18,364 nucleotides of DNA from Candidatus Latescibacterota bacterium (GTDB taxonomy: Bacteria; JAAXHH01; JABIQT01). Below are positions 8,006 through 15,936 of the stretch, piece by piece; the first letter of the stretch is position 1, and each line of letters starts with the position of its first letter. Made by a program: the position numbers and the translations under genes. The DNA lies in NCBI GenBank assembly GCA_018667995.1, contig JABIQT010000383.1, positions 1-18,364 on the forward strand. The letters run 5' to 3'. A model generated the notes under the pieces. The model was given only the letters and a program-made list of their open reading frames with translations, did no database searches and was not told the origin of the DNA.

Positions 8006-8797
8006 ATGTCTGAAGAACAGACCGTAACTGCGCCGGAGCCCAAGGCGCCTGATCAACCCAATATTGTTCGAACTCGAGGTGTCAAGAAAATCTACCGGAT
8101 GGGAACCTTTGATCTCGAGGCGCTCAAGGGCGTTGACATGGAGATCAAACGAGGTGAGTATATCTCTATCATGGGGCCTTCCGGTTCGGGTAAATCAACC
8201 CTGTTCAATATGATCGGTGCCCTTGATAAACCAAGTGAGGGCAAGGTCTACATAGATGAAGTCGATGTGGCCCAGCTCGATGCCTATGAATTAGCGTGGC
8301 TACGATGTAGGAAAATTGGGTATATATTCCAGACTTTTAACCTCATTCCTGTAATGACGGCTTTGGAAAACGTAACGCTGCCCATGATCTTCGCTGGTAT
8401 TCCTACGGACGAGAGTATCGACAAAGGGGTCGGATTACTTGAACGGGTTGGGCTTGGCGGGCGTGTGCAACATAAACCACTGGAGCTATCGGGAGGGCAG
8501 CAGCAGCGCGTCGCCGTAGCGCGAGCCCTGGCCAACGATCCTGCAATTGTTCTTGCCGATGAACCCACGGGTAACCTTGATCGAAAGACAGGACGCGAGA
8601 TCATTGAGCTGCTTAGAGAGCTGAATGAAGAGAATGAAGTTACCATTATATCCGCTACCCATGATCTCAAGATGCTGGACGTTTCAGACCGAATTCTCTG
8701 GGTTCAGGACGGAAAGATCGAACGTGATCAGAAGCGTGAAGAGCTAGATCTCGACGTGGGACAGTTGGAGCACGACGAAGAAAATACCATAGAGTGA
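8006..8797 (+). CDS. ABC transporter ATP-binding protein, LolD/MacB type
   Basis: Cytoplasmic ATPase subunit, 263 residues, of the LolD/MacB/FtsE class. Walker A GPSGSGKST (57-65), Q-loop YIFQTFNLIP (Gln109), signature LSGGQQQR (161-168), Walker B IVLADEP (181-187) with the TGNLD D-loop region typical of this class, and the switch His219 in SATHD. Residues 1-20 and the acidic C-terminal tail (about 240-263) extend beyond the core. An AAAGGAA ribosome site lies seven bases before the ATG. It is the natural partner of the mini-permease just upstream; together they resemble a MacB/Lol-type mechanotransmission pair, which pulls on substrates outside the membrane rather than moving solutes through it. 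That comparison comes from the family, not from direct evidence here. Confidence 0.94.
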   Translation: MSEEQTVTAPEPKAPDQPNIVRTRGVKKIYRMGTFDLEALKGVDMEIKRGEYISIMGPSGSGKSTLFNMIGALDKPSEGKVYIDEVDVAQLDAYELAWLRCRKIGYIFQTFNLIPVMTALENVTLPMIFAGIPTDESIDKGVGLLERVGLGGRVQHKPLELSGGQQQRVAVARALANDPAIVLADEPTGNLDRKTGREIIELLRELNEENEVTIISATHDLKMLDVSDRILWVQDGKIERDQKREELDLDVGQLEHDEENTIE

Positions 8798-8802
8798 GAA
8801 TT

Positions 8803-9945
8803 ATGTCCGATATTGCACTTCAGGTTGATGCTGGCTATCATCAGCGATACGCCTGTCCAGTGAGCATTAGGTTAGAACGCCGTATGTCTGGGGCGGTTAC
8901 GATTGAGGATGTCGCAACCGGCAAACGCTACCCCGGATATTGCACGGATTCCAATGAAACATCCACGTTGCATTGGATAATCGAGTCGATGGAGGCCCAA
9001 GAAACACGAACCTTTGCGGTCCATCCAGAGTCTCTGGATACCAAGGGCGTTGTTGTTACCGGTGTTTCGGATGGAAAGGTCGACGTTTCTGTTGGCGGCG
9101 CACATTTTACCTCCTATCACTGTGGCCCTGCCGTTGCGAGACCGTTTTGTTATCCCGTAAATGACACCAAGGGTACGTCTGTAACACGCAATGCAATAGA
9201 CGACGAAACCGGCGAGCAAGTGGACCACTGGTGGCACAGGTCTCTTTGGGTAGCGTTCGGTGAGGTGAATGAGGCCAACAACTGGGATGAACTTGAGGGA
9301 CACGGACGTACTGTGCATGATCGGTATGAGGGATCGGGAAATCCGGTTTTCGGAGATTTGATTGGCCACGGCGACTGGCTGACCCGTGAGGGCGATCCTA
9401 TAATGCGTGAACAGCGCAGAATGAGGTTTTACGATGTGGGCGATGCGCCACTGCGCATATTCGATGTGGACTTGGATCTGCGCGCGATTAACGGAGATGT
9501 GAATTTCGGTGACACGAAAGAGGGTGGGTTCCTTTCCGTGCGGGTGGCGCCAAGTATGAACGCATCCGGGCTTGGGAAGATTGAGAATAGTTTTGGCGGG
9601 ATCAATGAAGGCGAATGCTGGGGGAAACGTGCCAATTGGTGTGATTATTCAGGGCCAGTTGATGGGCATACAGCAGGTATCGCGGTCCTTGAGCATCCGG
9701 ACACGTTCCGAAGTCCGACTTACTGGCATGTACGAAATTACGGACTCATGGGCACCAACCCATTTGGCGTAAGTACATTTAGGGGAAATCCTGATATATC
9801 TGGTGCCTACACCCTTCCCGATGGTGATACGCTCTCCTTCTCTTACCGTGTGGTAGTTCACCAGGGTGATGCTCGGGACGCTAAGATCGAGGGTCAGTAT
9901 ATCCAGTATATCCATCCACCGGTGATCTCGCTTTTGGATTCGTAA
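8803..9945 (+). CDS. PmoA-family (DUF6807) protein
   Basis: 380-residue protein matching the family named methane oxygenase PmoA (PF14100/DUF6807). Despite that name the family is not particulate methane monooxygenase; members occur widely near carbohydrate genes and have no proven activity that I know of. Diagnostic stretches are HHW.HRSLWVAFGEVN-like sequence (residues WWHRSLWVAFGEVNEANNWDE), FGDTKEGGFLSVRVAPSM, ECWGKRANWCDYSGPVDG, GIAVLEHPDTFRSPTYWHVRNYGL, NPFGVSTF and a final LSFSYRVVVHQGD. No signal peptide is visible, so it is probably cytoplasmic. ATG 8803 follows a GAGTGAG site that overlaps the stop of the ATPase gene; a GTG at 8794 would overlap that stop but lacks a ribosome site. 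It is the last gene before the terminator. Confidence 0.88.
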   Translation: MSDIALQVDAGYHQRYACPVSIRLERRMSGAVTIEDVATGKRYPGYCTDSNETSTLHWIIESMEAQETRTFAVHPESLDTKGVVVTGVSDGKVDVSVGGAHFTSYHCGPAVARPFCYPVNDTKGTSVTRNAIDDETGEQVDHWWHRSLWVAFGEVNEANNWDELEGHGRTVHDRYEGSGNPVFGDLIGHGDWLTREGDPIMREQRRMRFYDVGDAPLRIFDVDLDLRAINGDVNFGDTKEGGFLSVRVAPSMNASGLGKIENSFGGINEGECWGKRANWCDYSGPVDGHTAGIAVLEHPDTFRSPTYWHVRNYGLMGTNPFGVSTFRGNPDISGAYTLPDGDTLSFSYRVVVHQGDARDAKIEGQYIQYIHPPVISLLDS

Positions 9946-9971
9946 GTCTGTATCCCTAATCAAGTAACACC

Positions 9972-10012
9972 GGGGCTTTGAAGTCAACATTGCTTGACTT
10001 TGGCCCCTTTTT
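9972..10012 (+). terminator. Intrinsic terminator after the PmoA-family gene
   Basis: GGGGC (9972-9976) pairs with GCCCC (10003-10007) and AAGTCAA (9981-9987) with TTGACTT (9994-10000), separated by a small internal loop and a six-base loop CATTGC. The stem is followed by TTTTT at 10008-10012. It starts 26 bases after the stop at 9945 and would end the long + strand operon before the acyl-CoA dehydrogenase gene. Confidence 0.85.
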
Positions 10013-10068
10013 GTAAGGCTGATCGGCAATCAAATACCGAAAACGATACTCAGTTTAGAGGGCAGAAA

Positions 10069-11268
10069 ATGGTAAATCTTTCGATAATGAACTTTGATAT
10101 TTCGGAGGAGCAGGAAGCACTCCTCGAGATCGTTGATAAATTCTGTGAGGATCTGCGGCCGATTGAGAATCAATGCTTTCTGGAGGGTCGCTTCAACGAT
10201 CAACTGGTACCCCTTGCTAAGCGAGCACATCTTACAGGCTTGCCGATCGATGAGGCATATGGCGGGGAGGGGGCCGATCTACTGACATATGTACTTGCGC
10301 TGGAACGCATTGGTCGGGAAGGAAGCTCTGTTCGTACATTTTTCTCGGGCCATCTCTCCATTGGTGCCCTTATTTTACAGCAGTGGGGAAACGAGGCGCA
10401 GAAGAAGAAGTACCTTCCTCTCGTGGCGAAGGGTGAAAAGATCATGGCCTTCGGTCTCACCGAACCGACCGCCGGAAGCGATCCAGGATCCCTTCGGACA
10501 ACCTTCGAAGATTGCGGGTCATATTATAAGTTGAATGGTAGCAAGCAGTGGATCTCGAACGGTACTATTGCCGATGTGATTACTGCGTATGCCAGGGATC
10601 CCGAGTCTGGTCGAATCTCCGGTTTTATCGTCGATGCTGATTCACCGGGATATCGTACCGAGACCCACAAACACAAGATGGGCCTGATTACTTCCGACAC
10701 AGGTATGATCTATTTTGATGACTGCATTGTACCTAAGGAAAATCTTCTGGGTGAGCAGGGACAAGGTCTCACAATCGCATACACGGCACTGATGGCCGGC
10801 CGTCTTAGTGTCGCGGCCGGCTGCGTAGGCACCATGCAGGACTGTTTGGATGAAGCGGTTAACTATGCCAAGGAGCGTGTACAGCACGGTAAGCCCATCG
10901 CCAAACACCAGTTAATACAGCGTCACATTGGCAAAATCAGTACAAATCTTGAGGCCGCCCGACACTTGGTTTACGGTGCCGCATATGCCAAGATGAAGTG
11001 GGAGGCGGATCCCGAAAACCGTACAGTCCGAAATCGAGCCGATGCGATGATTGCCCGTGCCAAATACTTCACGACCAATGCCTGCTTCGATGCGGCCCAT
11101 AGGGCTGTACAGGTTTTTGGCGGAAATGGCTACTCTTTGGAGTACCGCGTGGGACGTCACGAGTGTGATTCTCGAGTGACTCAGATTTACGAAGGAACTA
11201 ACGAGATTCTGGAGCAGAAGATTGCGGTGGATGCCTTGGGTAGTCGGGAATACGAGGCGTACCGGTAG
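10069..11268 (+). CDS. Acyl-CoA dehydrogenase
   Basis: FAD enzyme that makes the trans-2,3 double bond in an acyl-CoA in fatty-acid or amino-acid breakdown and passes electrons to electron-transfer flavoprotein. The 399 residues are full family length. The FAD/substrate stretch MAFGLTEPTAGSDPGSL and WISNGTIADV lie mid-protein. The C-terminal helical domain has FGGNGYSLEYRVGRHECDSR and QIYEGTNEI; the Glu in YEGT is the position of the catalytic base in short- and medium-chain members. ATG 10069 has an AGAGGG site six bases upstream, and the start MVNLSIMNFDISEEQ fits the family. The open frame reaches back to a TTG at 9994, but that lies inside the upstream terminator. Chain specificity cannot be told. 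It stands alone, without thiolase, hydratase or etf genes next to it. Confidence 0.93.
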   Translation: MVNLSIMNFDISEEQEALLEIVDKFCEDLRPIENQCFLEGRFNDQLVPLAKRAHLTGLPIDEAYGGEGADLLTYVLALERIGREGSSVRTFFSGHLSIGALILQQWGNEAQKKKYLPLVAKGEKIMAFGLTEPTAGSDPGSLRTTFEDCGSYYKLNGSKQWISNGTIADVITAYARDPESGRISGFIVDADSPGYRTETHKHKMGLITSDTGMIYFDDCIVPKENLLGEQGQGLTIAYTALMAGRLSVAAGCVGTMQDCLDEAVNYAKERVQHGKPIAKHQLIQRHIGKISTNLEAARHLVYGAAYAKMKWEADPENRTVRNRADAMIARAKYFTTNACFDAAHRAVQVFGGNGYSLEYRVGRHECDSRVTQIYEGTNEILEQKIAVDALGSREYEAYR

Positions 11269-11284
11269 GGAAGCTAAAAACTCT

Positions 11285-11332
11285 CCAATGAGAATAGGGA
11301 AGGACCATTCGGTCCTTCCCTATTCTCATTGG
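11285..11332. terminator. Perfect 22-bp inverted repeat, likely shared terminator
   Basis: Bases 11285-11306 are the exact reverse complement of 11311-11332, with a four-base loop ATTC. It lies between the convergent acyl-CoA dehydrogenase gene (stop 11268) and secA (stop 11359). For the - strand the stem is followed after four bases by TTTTT (AAAAA at 11276-11280 on +). On the + strand there is no clear T-run. Bidirectional termination or protection of 3' ends is the simplest reading. The stem is longer and more perfect than most intrinsic terminators. Confidence 0.7.
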
Positions 11333-11358
11333 TATAGCATTCTCTATCGGTCAGGACA

Positions 11359-14300
11359 TCAATCCGTACCGGCCCCATGGCATTTCTTGTATTTCTTGCC
11401 GCTCCCACAGGGACACGGATCATTCCGGCCGACTTTTTTATCCACTTTTACGGGCTGTTGCTTCGGTTGCCCGTCCTCCTCGGCCGCTCCCGTCGGTTCT
11501 TCCCCTCCGGGGCTGGCCGCAGCGGCCTCCATTCCTCCAGCCTCCTGATGTATCATTCTCAGATTGCTTGGCTCCTGACGTTTCTGCGGTTCGACCGCTG
11601 TCAGCTCTGCCGAGAAAATGAGCTTGAGAATCTCCTCGTCTAGCCTATCCCACAACTCCTCGAACATGGCAAAGGCTTCGCGTTTGTATTCGATCAGCGG
11701 ATCCTTCTGAGCATAAGCCCGAAGGTGGATACCCTCTTTCATCCTGTCGATTTCGTAGAGGTGCTCCTGCCAGGCATTATCAATCACGCTCAGAGTCGCA
11801 AATCGCTCCAGCTGGCGCATCAGATCAGGTGAGGGAATAAGAGATGCCTCTTTGCGCTCGTAATGCTCGATCAATGTATCATGGACCATCTCCGTCAATG
11901 CGTCCGTTGTAAGGTTCGCGAGATCATCGTCGGTATTTCGGAATACAACGACGAAATTCCGGAGTAGATCATCGTAGAGGCCCTGAAGATCCCAGTCTTC
12001 TGGATATGTTTTTGGATCCGTGTATGTCGCCACTTTCAGTTCGACAATGTTGCGGATCATTTCCAGAATGTCACTACGCAACTCGTTGCCTTCCAGCGCA
12101 TTGAGGCGTCTGTCATAGACGGCCTCACGCTGCTGGTTCATGACATCATCATATTCCAGGAGGTGCTTACGAATATCAAAATTCTGTCCCTCAACACGCT
12201 TCTGCGCGCGACCAATGGAATTTGAAACCATGGAGTGCTCAATTACTTCGCCCTCAGGTATCTTTAGTCGGTCCATGACTGACGCGATTCGTTCCGACCC
12301 AAAGAGCCGCATGAGATCATCTTCAAGGGAGAGGTAGAATCTCGTCGATCCCGGATCTCCTTGGCGGCCCGAACGACCCCGTAATTGCCGGTCTATGCGT
12401 CGAGATTCATGACGTTCGGTACCGACGATGTGAAGGCCGCAGGGGGTGTCGTCATAGCAGTCCTGTAGTGTAAGTCCGTCTGCTGTCGGCGTATCCATGG
12501 GTTCCTTGCTATGCAAATGGCACTGCTCACATTTGATTACGCCGTCGCCTAGTTTGATATCGGTTCCGCGTCCAGCCAAGTTGGTCGCAATAGTGAGCGC
12601 TCCGGGTTCGCCCGCATTGGATACGATTTCAGCTTCATGCTGATGGTATTTTGCATTCAGTACATTGTGAGGAATACCTCGTCGCTTCAGCAGTCTGCTA
12701 AAGGTCTCGGAAGATTCGACGGATGTGGTACCAACCAAAATCGGCTGCCCATTCTTATTTTTCTCCGCAATCTCGTCCAGCACTGAATTGTACTTCTCGC
12801 TACGGGTCCGGAATATGACGTCTTCATAATCCATTCTCCGAACGGCCTGATTGGTCGGTATGACTACCACGTCCAATTTGTAGATAGAGAAGAACTCGCC
12901 AGCCTCTGTCTCGGCAGTGCCCGTCATCCCAGCCAACTTGTCATACATCCGAAAGTAATTCTGAATGGTGATGGTGGCGACCGTGCGGGTTTCCTGCTCG
13001 ATTTTTACGCCTTCCTTGGCCTCGATCGCCTGGTGCAGACCCTCGCTGTACCGACGACCGTACATCAGGCGTCCGGTAAATTGGTCTACCAGCACCACCT
13101 TGCCCTCTTCAACTACATAGTCCACGTCCTTCTCAAAGATTGAAAATGCCTGCAGGAGCTGCTGCATGTTGTGGATCTTTTCACTCCTTTCAGCATATAA
13201 CGTCTCCATCTCACTCTTTCGCTCATTGATCTCCTCAACGGTCAACGACTCGTCGGATTCAATCAAGTGCATCTCTTCGCCAAGATCGGGTATAACAAAC
13301 ATCTCCTGTTCGCCGGGCGATAGGAGTTCTCGGCCCTGTTCGTTAATCTCCGACTGGCGGCTCTTCTCTTCTACCGTGAAGTACAACTCATCATCGAGTT
13401 CAGACATACGCTTATCACGTATATAATCGGCTTCTACCTGTTGTATGAGTTTCTTTACGCCCGATTCCTGTTGTAATTTCAGGAGCTTCTTGTTCTTTGG
13501 TGATCCACGCTGGGCTCTGAGCATCTTGACCCCAGCCTCGTAGTCGTCGCCCTCCTCATCTTCGAGAAGTACTTCCGCCTCCGCTATTAGCTTTGAAGCC
13601 AGGCGCGTTTGCGCTTTCACGAGTTTCTGCACATCGGGCAGCGACAAGGAGTATCTTTCGCTGTTGGATTCTTTGACTTCACCTGAGATGATCAACGGTG
13701 TTCTAGCTTCATCGATCAAGATTGAATCCACCTCATCCACAATGGCAAATGCCCAGTCGCGTTGGACTCGGTCTTCCAGCCGTACCTTCATATTGTCTCG
13801 AAGATAGTCAAAGCCAAATTCGTGGGTCGTTCCGTAGGTTATGTCGGCCTGATAGGCTTTCTGTTTGTTCTCCAGTACCATTTCATTCAGCTGAAGGCAG
13901 TCGACTGTCAAACCTAAAAACTCAAAAACTGGCCCCATCCATTCTCGGTCTCGATTGGCCAGGTACTCGTTGACCGTAACCAGATGTGCGCCTCGACCGG
14001 TGAGGGCGTTGAGATATAGAGGCAGAATGGCAACCAGCGTCTTGCCTTCACCGGTGGCCATTTCCGCAATTTTGCCTTCATGAAGCACGATGCCGCCCAT
14101 TAGCTGGACATCATACGGAATTTCGATCCAGGTCTTCTCGTGCTCACGAACCGGCCACGATTTACCTACCATCCGTCTGCAAGTATCTTTTACCAGGCCA
14201 AACGCCTCTGGGAGAATGTCGTCCAATGCGTCTTGCTCTACTTCGTATACGGCCTTCTTCGTCTCCGCAGGGTCTTCCGAGTCAGCCATCTCCTTGCGTA

Positions 14301-14481
14301 CTTCTTCGCGTGCATCCTCGATACGCACCTGGAACTCGCGCGTTTTTTCGGCACACTGCTCGTCGGTTAGATCTTGAAATTTCTTTGCCCACTCGTTGAT
14401 CTCCTCGACCAACGGGGCCATCTGCTTTACATCGCGGTCATGTTTGGTGCCAAAGATGTTGGCGATCCATTTGCCGATCAT
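11359..14481 (-). CDS. secA: Preprotein translocase ATPase SecA, enlarged form
   Basis: Motor ATPase that drives unfolded preproteins through SecYEG. From ATG 14481 it has 1040 residues, against 901 in E. coli and 841 in B. subtilis. Walker A is MATGEGKT (about 140-148), the DEAD-like motif is DEVDSILIDEARTPLI (249 on), and motor domain 2 has ATNLAGRGTDIKLGDG and GTERHESRRIDRQLRGRSGRQGD. The C-terminus carries the zinc motif CPCGSGKKYKKCHG. The extra length is mostly an insertion of roughly 140 residues rich in Glu/Lys/Gln within the preprotein-binding domain (about residues 275-425), as in Bacteroidetes-like SecA. A second insert, bearing four Cys, follows DIKLGDG. A GAGGTGA site precedes ATG 14481; a GTG at 14493 overlaps that site and is less likely. 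Confidence 0.97.
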   Translation of the reverse strand: MIGKWIANIFGTKHDRDVKQMAPLVEEINEWAKKFQDLTDEQCAEKTREFQVRIEDAREEVRKEMADSEDPAETKKAVYEVEQDALDDILPEAFGLVKDTCRRMVGKSWPVREHEKTWIEIPYDVQLMGGIVLHEGKIAEMATGEGKTLVAILPLYLNALTGRGAHLVTVNEYLANRDREWMGPVFEFLGLTVDCLQLNEMVLENKQKAYQADITYGTTHEFGFDYLRDNMKVRLEDRVQRDWAFAIVDEVDSILIDEARTPLIISGEVKESNSERYSLSLPDVQKLVKAQTRLASKLIAEAEVLLEDEEGDDYEAGVKMLRAQRGSPKNKKLLKLQQESGVKKLIQQVEADYIRDKRMSELDDELYFTVEEKSRQSEINEQGRELLSPGEQEMFVIPDLGEEMHLIESDESLTVEEINERKSEMETLYAERSEKIHNMQQLLQAFSIFEKDVDYVVEEGKVVLVDQFTGRLMYGRRYSEGLHQAIEAKEGVKIEQETRTVATITIQNYFRMYDKLAGMTGTAETEAGEFFSIYKLDVVVIPTNQAVRRMDYEDVIFRTRSEKYNSVLDEIAEKNKNGQPILVGTTSVESSETFSRLLKRRGIPHNVLNAKYHQHEAEIVSNAGEPGALTIATNLAGRGTDIKLGDGVIKCEQCHLHSKEPMDTPTADGLTLQDCYDDTPCGLHIVGTERHESRRIDRQLRGRSGRQGDPGSTRFYLSLEDDLMRLFGSERIASVMDRLKIPEGEVIEHSMVSNSIGRAQKRVEGQNFDIRKHLLEYDDVMNQQREAVYDRRLNALEGNELRSDILEMIRNIVELKVATYTDPKTYPEDWDLQGLYDDLLRNFVVVFRNTDDDLANLTTDALTEMVHDTLIEHYERKEASLIPSPDLMRQLERFATLSVIDNAWQEHLYEIDRMKEGIHLRAYAQKDPLIEYKREAFAMFEELWDRLDEEILKLIFSAELTAVEPQKRQEPSNLRMIHQEAGGMEAAAASPGGEEPTGAAEEDGQPKQQPVKVDKKVGRNDPCPCGSGKKYKKCHGAGTD

Positions 14482-14589
14482 AGGCCACGTCACCTCAGTT
14501 TATTGTTCGGAAGCTAAAATGATCACCGCAGGGGTTTCTATCGATTCTGTCAGGTCACATTGTACATATACATTAATGAACGAATATCT

Positions 14590-14617
14590 ATCATAGGAAA
14601 CTATCCAACAAACGCAA
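14590..14617 (-). promoter_or_regulatory. Candidate sigma-70 promoter for secA
   Basis: On the - strand TTGCGT (14617-14612) and TATGAT (14595-14590) are separated by 16 bases, about 110 bases upstream of the secA start and downstream of the terminator of the preceding gene pair. The rest of 14494-14778 (about 285 bases) holds only this and the terminator; I see no ORF of note. Confidence 0.4.
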
Positions 14618-14681
14618 CTGATTTATATCTGTTTCTATGCCCCACTAAAAGTGAGTTCTCACAGCAGACATCTACAAACGA

Positions 14682-14720
14682 GAAAACCCCGGCAGGACGA
14701 ATTACATCCTCTACCGGGGT
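14682..14720 (-). terminator. Intrinsic terminator after the sigma/YtxH gene pair
   Basis: Read on the - strand, ACCCCGG (14720-14714) pairs with CCGGGGT (14692-14686), with an inner AGGA/TCCT pairing (14710-14707 with 14697-14694). TTTTCT follows directly. It lies about 60 bases after the YtxH-like stop codon and separates that unit from secA. Confidence 0.85.
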
Positions 14721-14778
14721 CTCGGACAAGCTCGTTCTCTTCTGTCAGAAGAAAATCAAAGAGAATTTCTGCCTCTGC

Positions 14779-15012
14779 CTATCGGGCTGCGCGTTTCACA
14801 TCGCTAAGAAGATCTCTGCCGGACTCCTCTATATCATCAAAGACTTCGGAGACCTGATCCTTTGCTTCGCCAGCAGTTCGTACGATCTTGCGGCGTGTTA
14901 CAGCTCCACTATTGGGGGCCGCCAGAATGCCAAAGGCAAATCCTACCAGCGCTCCTATAGAGAGGCCAGCGATGAATACGAGTGCTTCGTTTCCTGAATT
15001 ATCATTGTTCAT
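14779..15012 (-). CDS. YtxH-like small membrane protein
   Basis: 77 residues from ATG 15012, which has a GGAAGAG site seven bases upstream. An upstream ATG at 15054 would add 14 residues with no better support. A single membrane segment (ALVFIAGLSIGALVGFAFGILAA, about residues 9-31, written here in part) is followed by APNSGAVTRRKI, the hallmark of the YtxH domain. An amphipathic helix with AGEAKDQVSEVFDDIEESGRD follows. YtxH proteins are linked to stress response in Bacillus, but their molecular role is not established. It lies 45 bases after the sigma-factor gene and shares its terminator, so the two are probably cotranscribed. Confidence 0.82.
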   Translation of the reverse strand: MNNDNSGNEALVFIAGLSIGALVGFAFGILAAPNSGAVTRRKIVRTAGEAKDQVSEVFDDIEESGRDLLSDVKRAAR

Positions 15013-15057
15013 AGTTTTCTCTTCCCGTAAACATTGCTCAAGGTCATGATGCACGGC

Positions 15058-15930
15058 CTACTCGTCGTCCCGCAGATATGGACTGAGCTTTCCAGATCTT
15101 GAAGCATGGCGAAGTCGTTGCAGCGCACGCTCTTTGATCTGTCGAATGCGCTCTCTCGTCAATCCAAAGCGAACGCCTATTTCCTCGAGGGTATGAGCAC
15201 GTTCGGTTCCGACGCCAAAGTACAATCGAATCACTTCCGTTTCACGTTCAGGGAGTGTATCTAGTACATTTCCAACGTCTGACTTGAGGAAATTGAGCAT
15301 CGTATTTTCATCGGGGGGGGCCTGCATATCATCGGGAAGGAGGTCCAATAAACTGCGATCGTCATCGTGATTGAAGGGTACGTCGAGAGATATACAATGA
15401 CTGAAGGAACTCAGAGCTTCATTAATCTCCTCAACGGTGGTGTCCATTTCCTGCGCGATCTCATCGATTTCAGGCTTACGGCCCAGCTCATGCTGCAGGT
15501 GTTTCGACGTTTGCTTGATACGCCGCAGCTCTTCAGAACGATTCACCGGTACCCGGACTGTTCTGGACTGATTCGCGATAGCTTGAATGATGGCTTGGCG
15601 TATCCACCATACGGCATATGAGATGAACTTGTAACCACGGGTTTCGTCAAACTTTCGGGCAGCCCGCATCAAACCCATATTCCCTTCATTGATCATGTCA
15701 AGCAGTGGCAGACCATAGTTCTGATACTGTCGAGCAACACTGACGACAAATCGAAGATTGGATTTAACAAGTTTGTCGAGTGCGGTCTCGTCTCCCTGCT
15801 TGATACGTTGTGCTAACGAGATTTCTTCTTCCGCGGTAATAAGGGGGTATTTCGACATCTCTGCAAGGTACCTGTAGAGAGACTGTTCATAGCGCGGTGA
15901 GCTGTAGGATTCTTGGTATGATGTGCTGAT
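15058..15930 (-). CDS. rpoD: Sigma-70 factor, RpoD/SigA-type short form, probable AUC start
   Basis: RNA polymerase sigma factor of group 1 or 2. Region 1.2 (LYRYLAEMSKYPLITAEEE), region 2 (LRFVVSVARQYQNYGLPLLDMINEGN, in part, and ISYAVWWIRQAI), region 3 (TVRVPVNRSEELRR onward) and region 4 (LPERETEVIRLYFGVG, then TLEEIGVRFGLTRERIRQIKERAL) are all present. Region 1.1 is absent, as in the roughly 290-residue RpoD of Bacteroidetes. The first ATG in frame (15858) gives 266 residues, cuts region 1.2 and has no ribosome site. The frame continues upstream 24 more codons, giving a family-like N-terminus. It reaches an ATC at 15930 that lies six bases after GGAGGTGA (15944-15937). An in-frame TGA lies three codons further up, and no ATG, GTG or TTG occurs between. 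I therefore annotate the AUC start, giving 290 residues; the alternative is a sequencing error in ATG. Whether it is the only primary sigma factor cannot be told. Confidence 0.88.
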   Translation of the reverse strand: MSTSYQESYSSPRYEQSLYRYLAEMSKYPLITAEEEISLAQRIKQGDETALDKLVKSNLRFVVSVARQYQNYGLPLLDMINEGNMGLMRAARKFDETRGYKFISYAVWWIRQAIIQAIANQSRTVRVPVNRSEELRRIKQTSKHLQHELGRKPEIDEIAQEMDTTVEEINEALSSFSHCISLDVPFNHDDDRSLLDLLPDDMQAPPDENTMLNFLKSDVGNVLDTLPERETEVIRLYFGVGTERAHTLEEIGVRFGLTRERIRQIKERALQRLRHASRSGKLSPYLRDDE

Positions 15931-15936
15931 GGTCCG

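Noticed and set aside
6884-8797. PQQ or other RiPP biosynthesis cluster
   Set aside because: Only a PqqD-like protein is present; no radical SAM enzyme, precursor peptide or protease lies next to it.
8803-9945. Methane oxidation gene, from the family name PmoA
   Set aside because: The protein is soluble and belongs to DUF6807; it has none of the membrane character of particulate methane monooxygenase.
9994-10068. Upstream TTG start for the acyl-CoA dehydrogenase
   Set aside because: The added codons lie in the preceding terminator stem and T-run; ATG 10069 has a proper ribosome site.
14560-14997. 145-codon open frame on + opposite the YtxH-like gene
   Set aside because: It runs through the - strand terminator and antisense to a gene with a clear domain and ribosome site.
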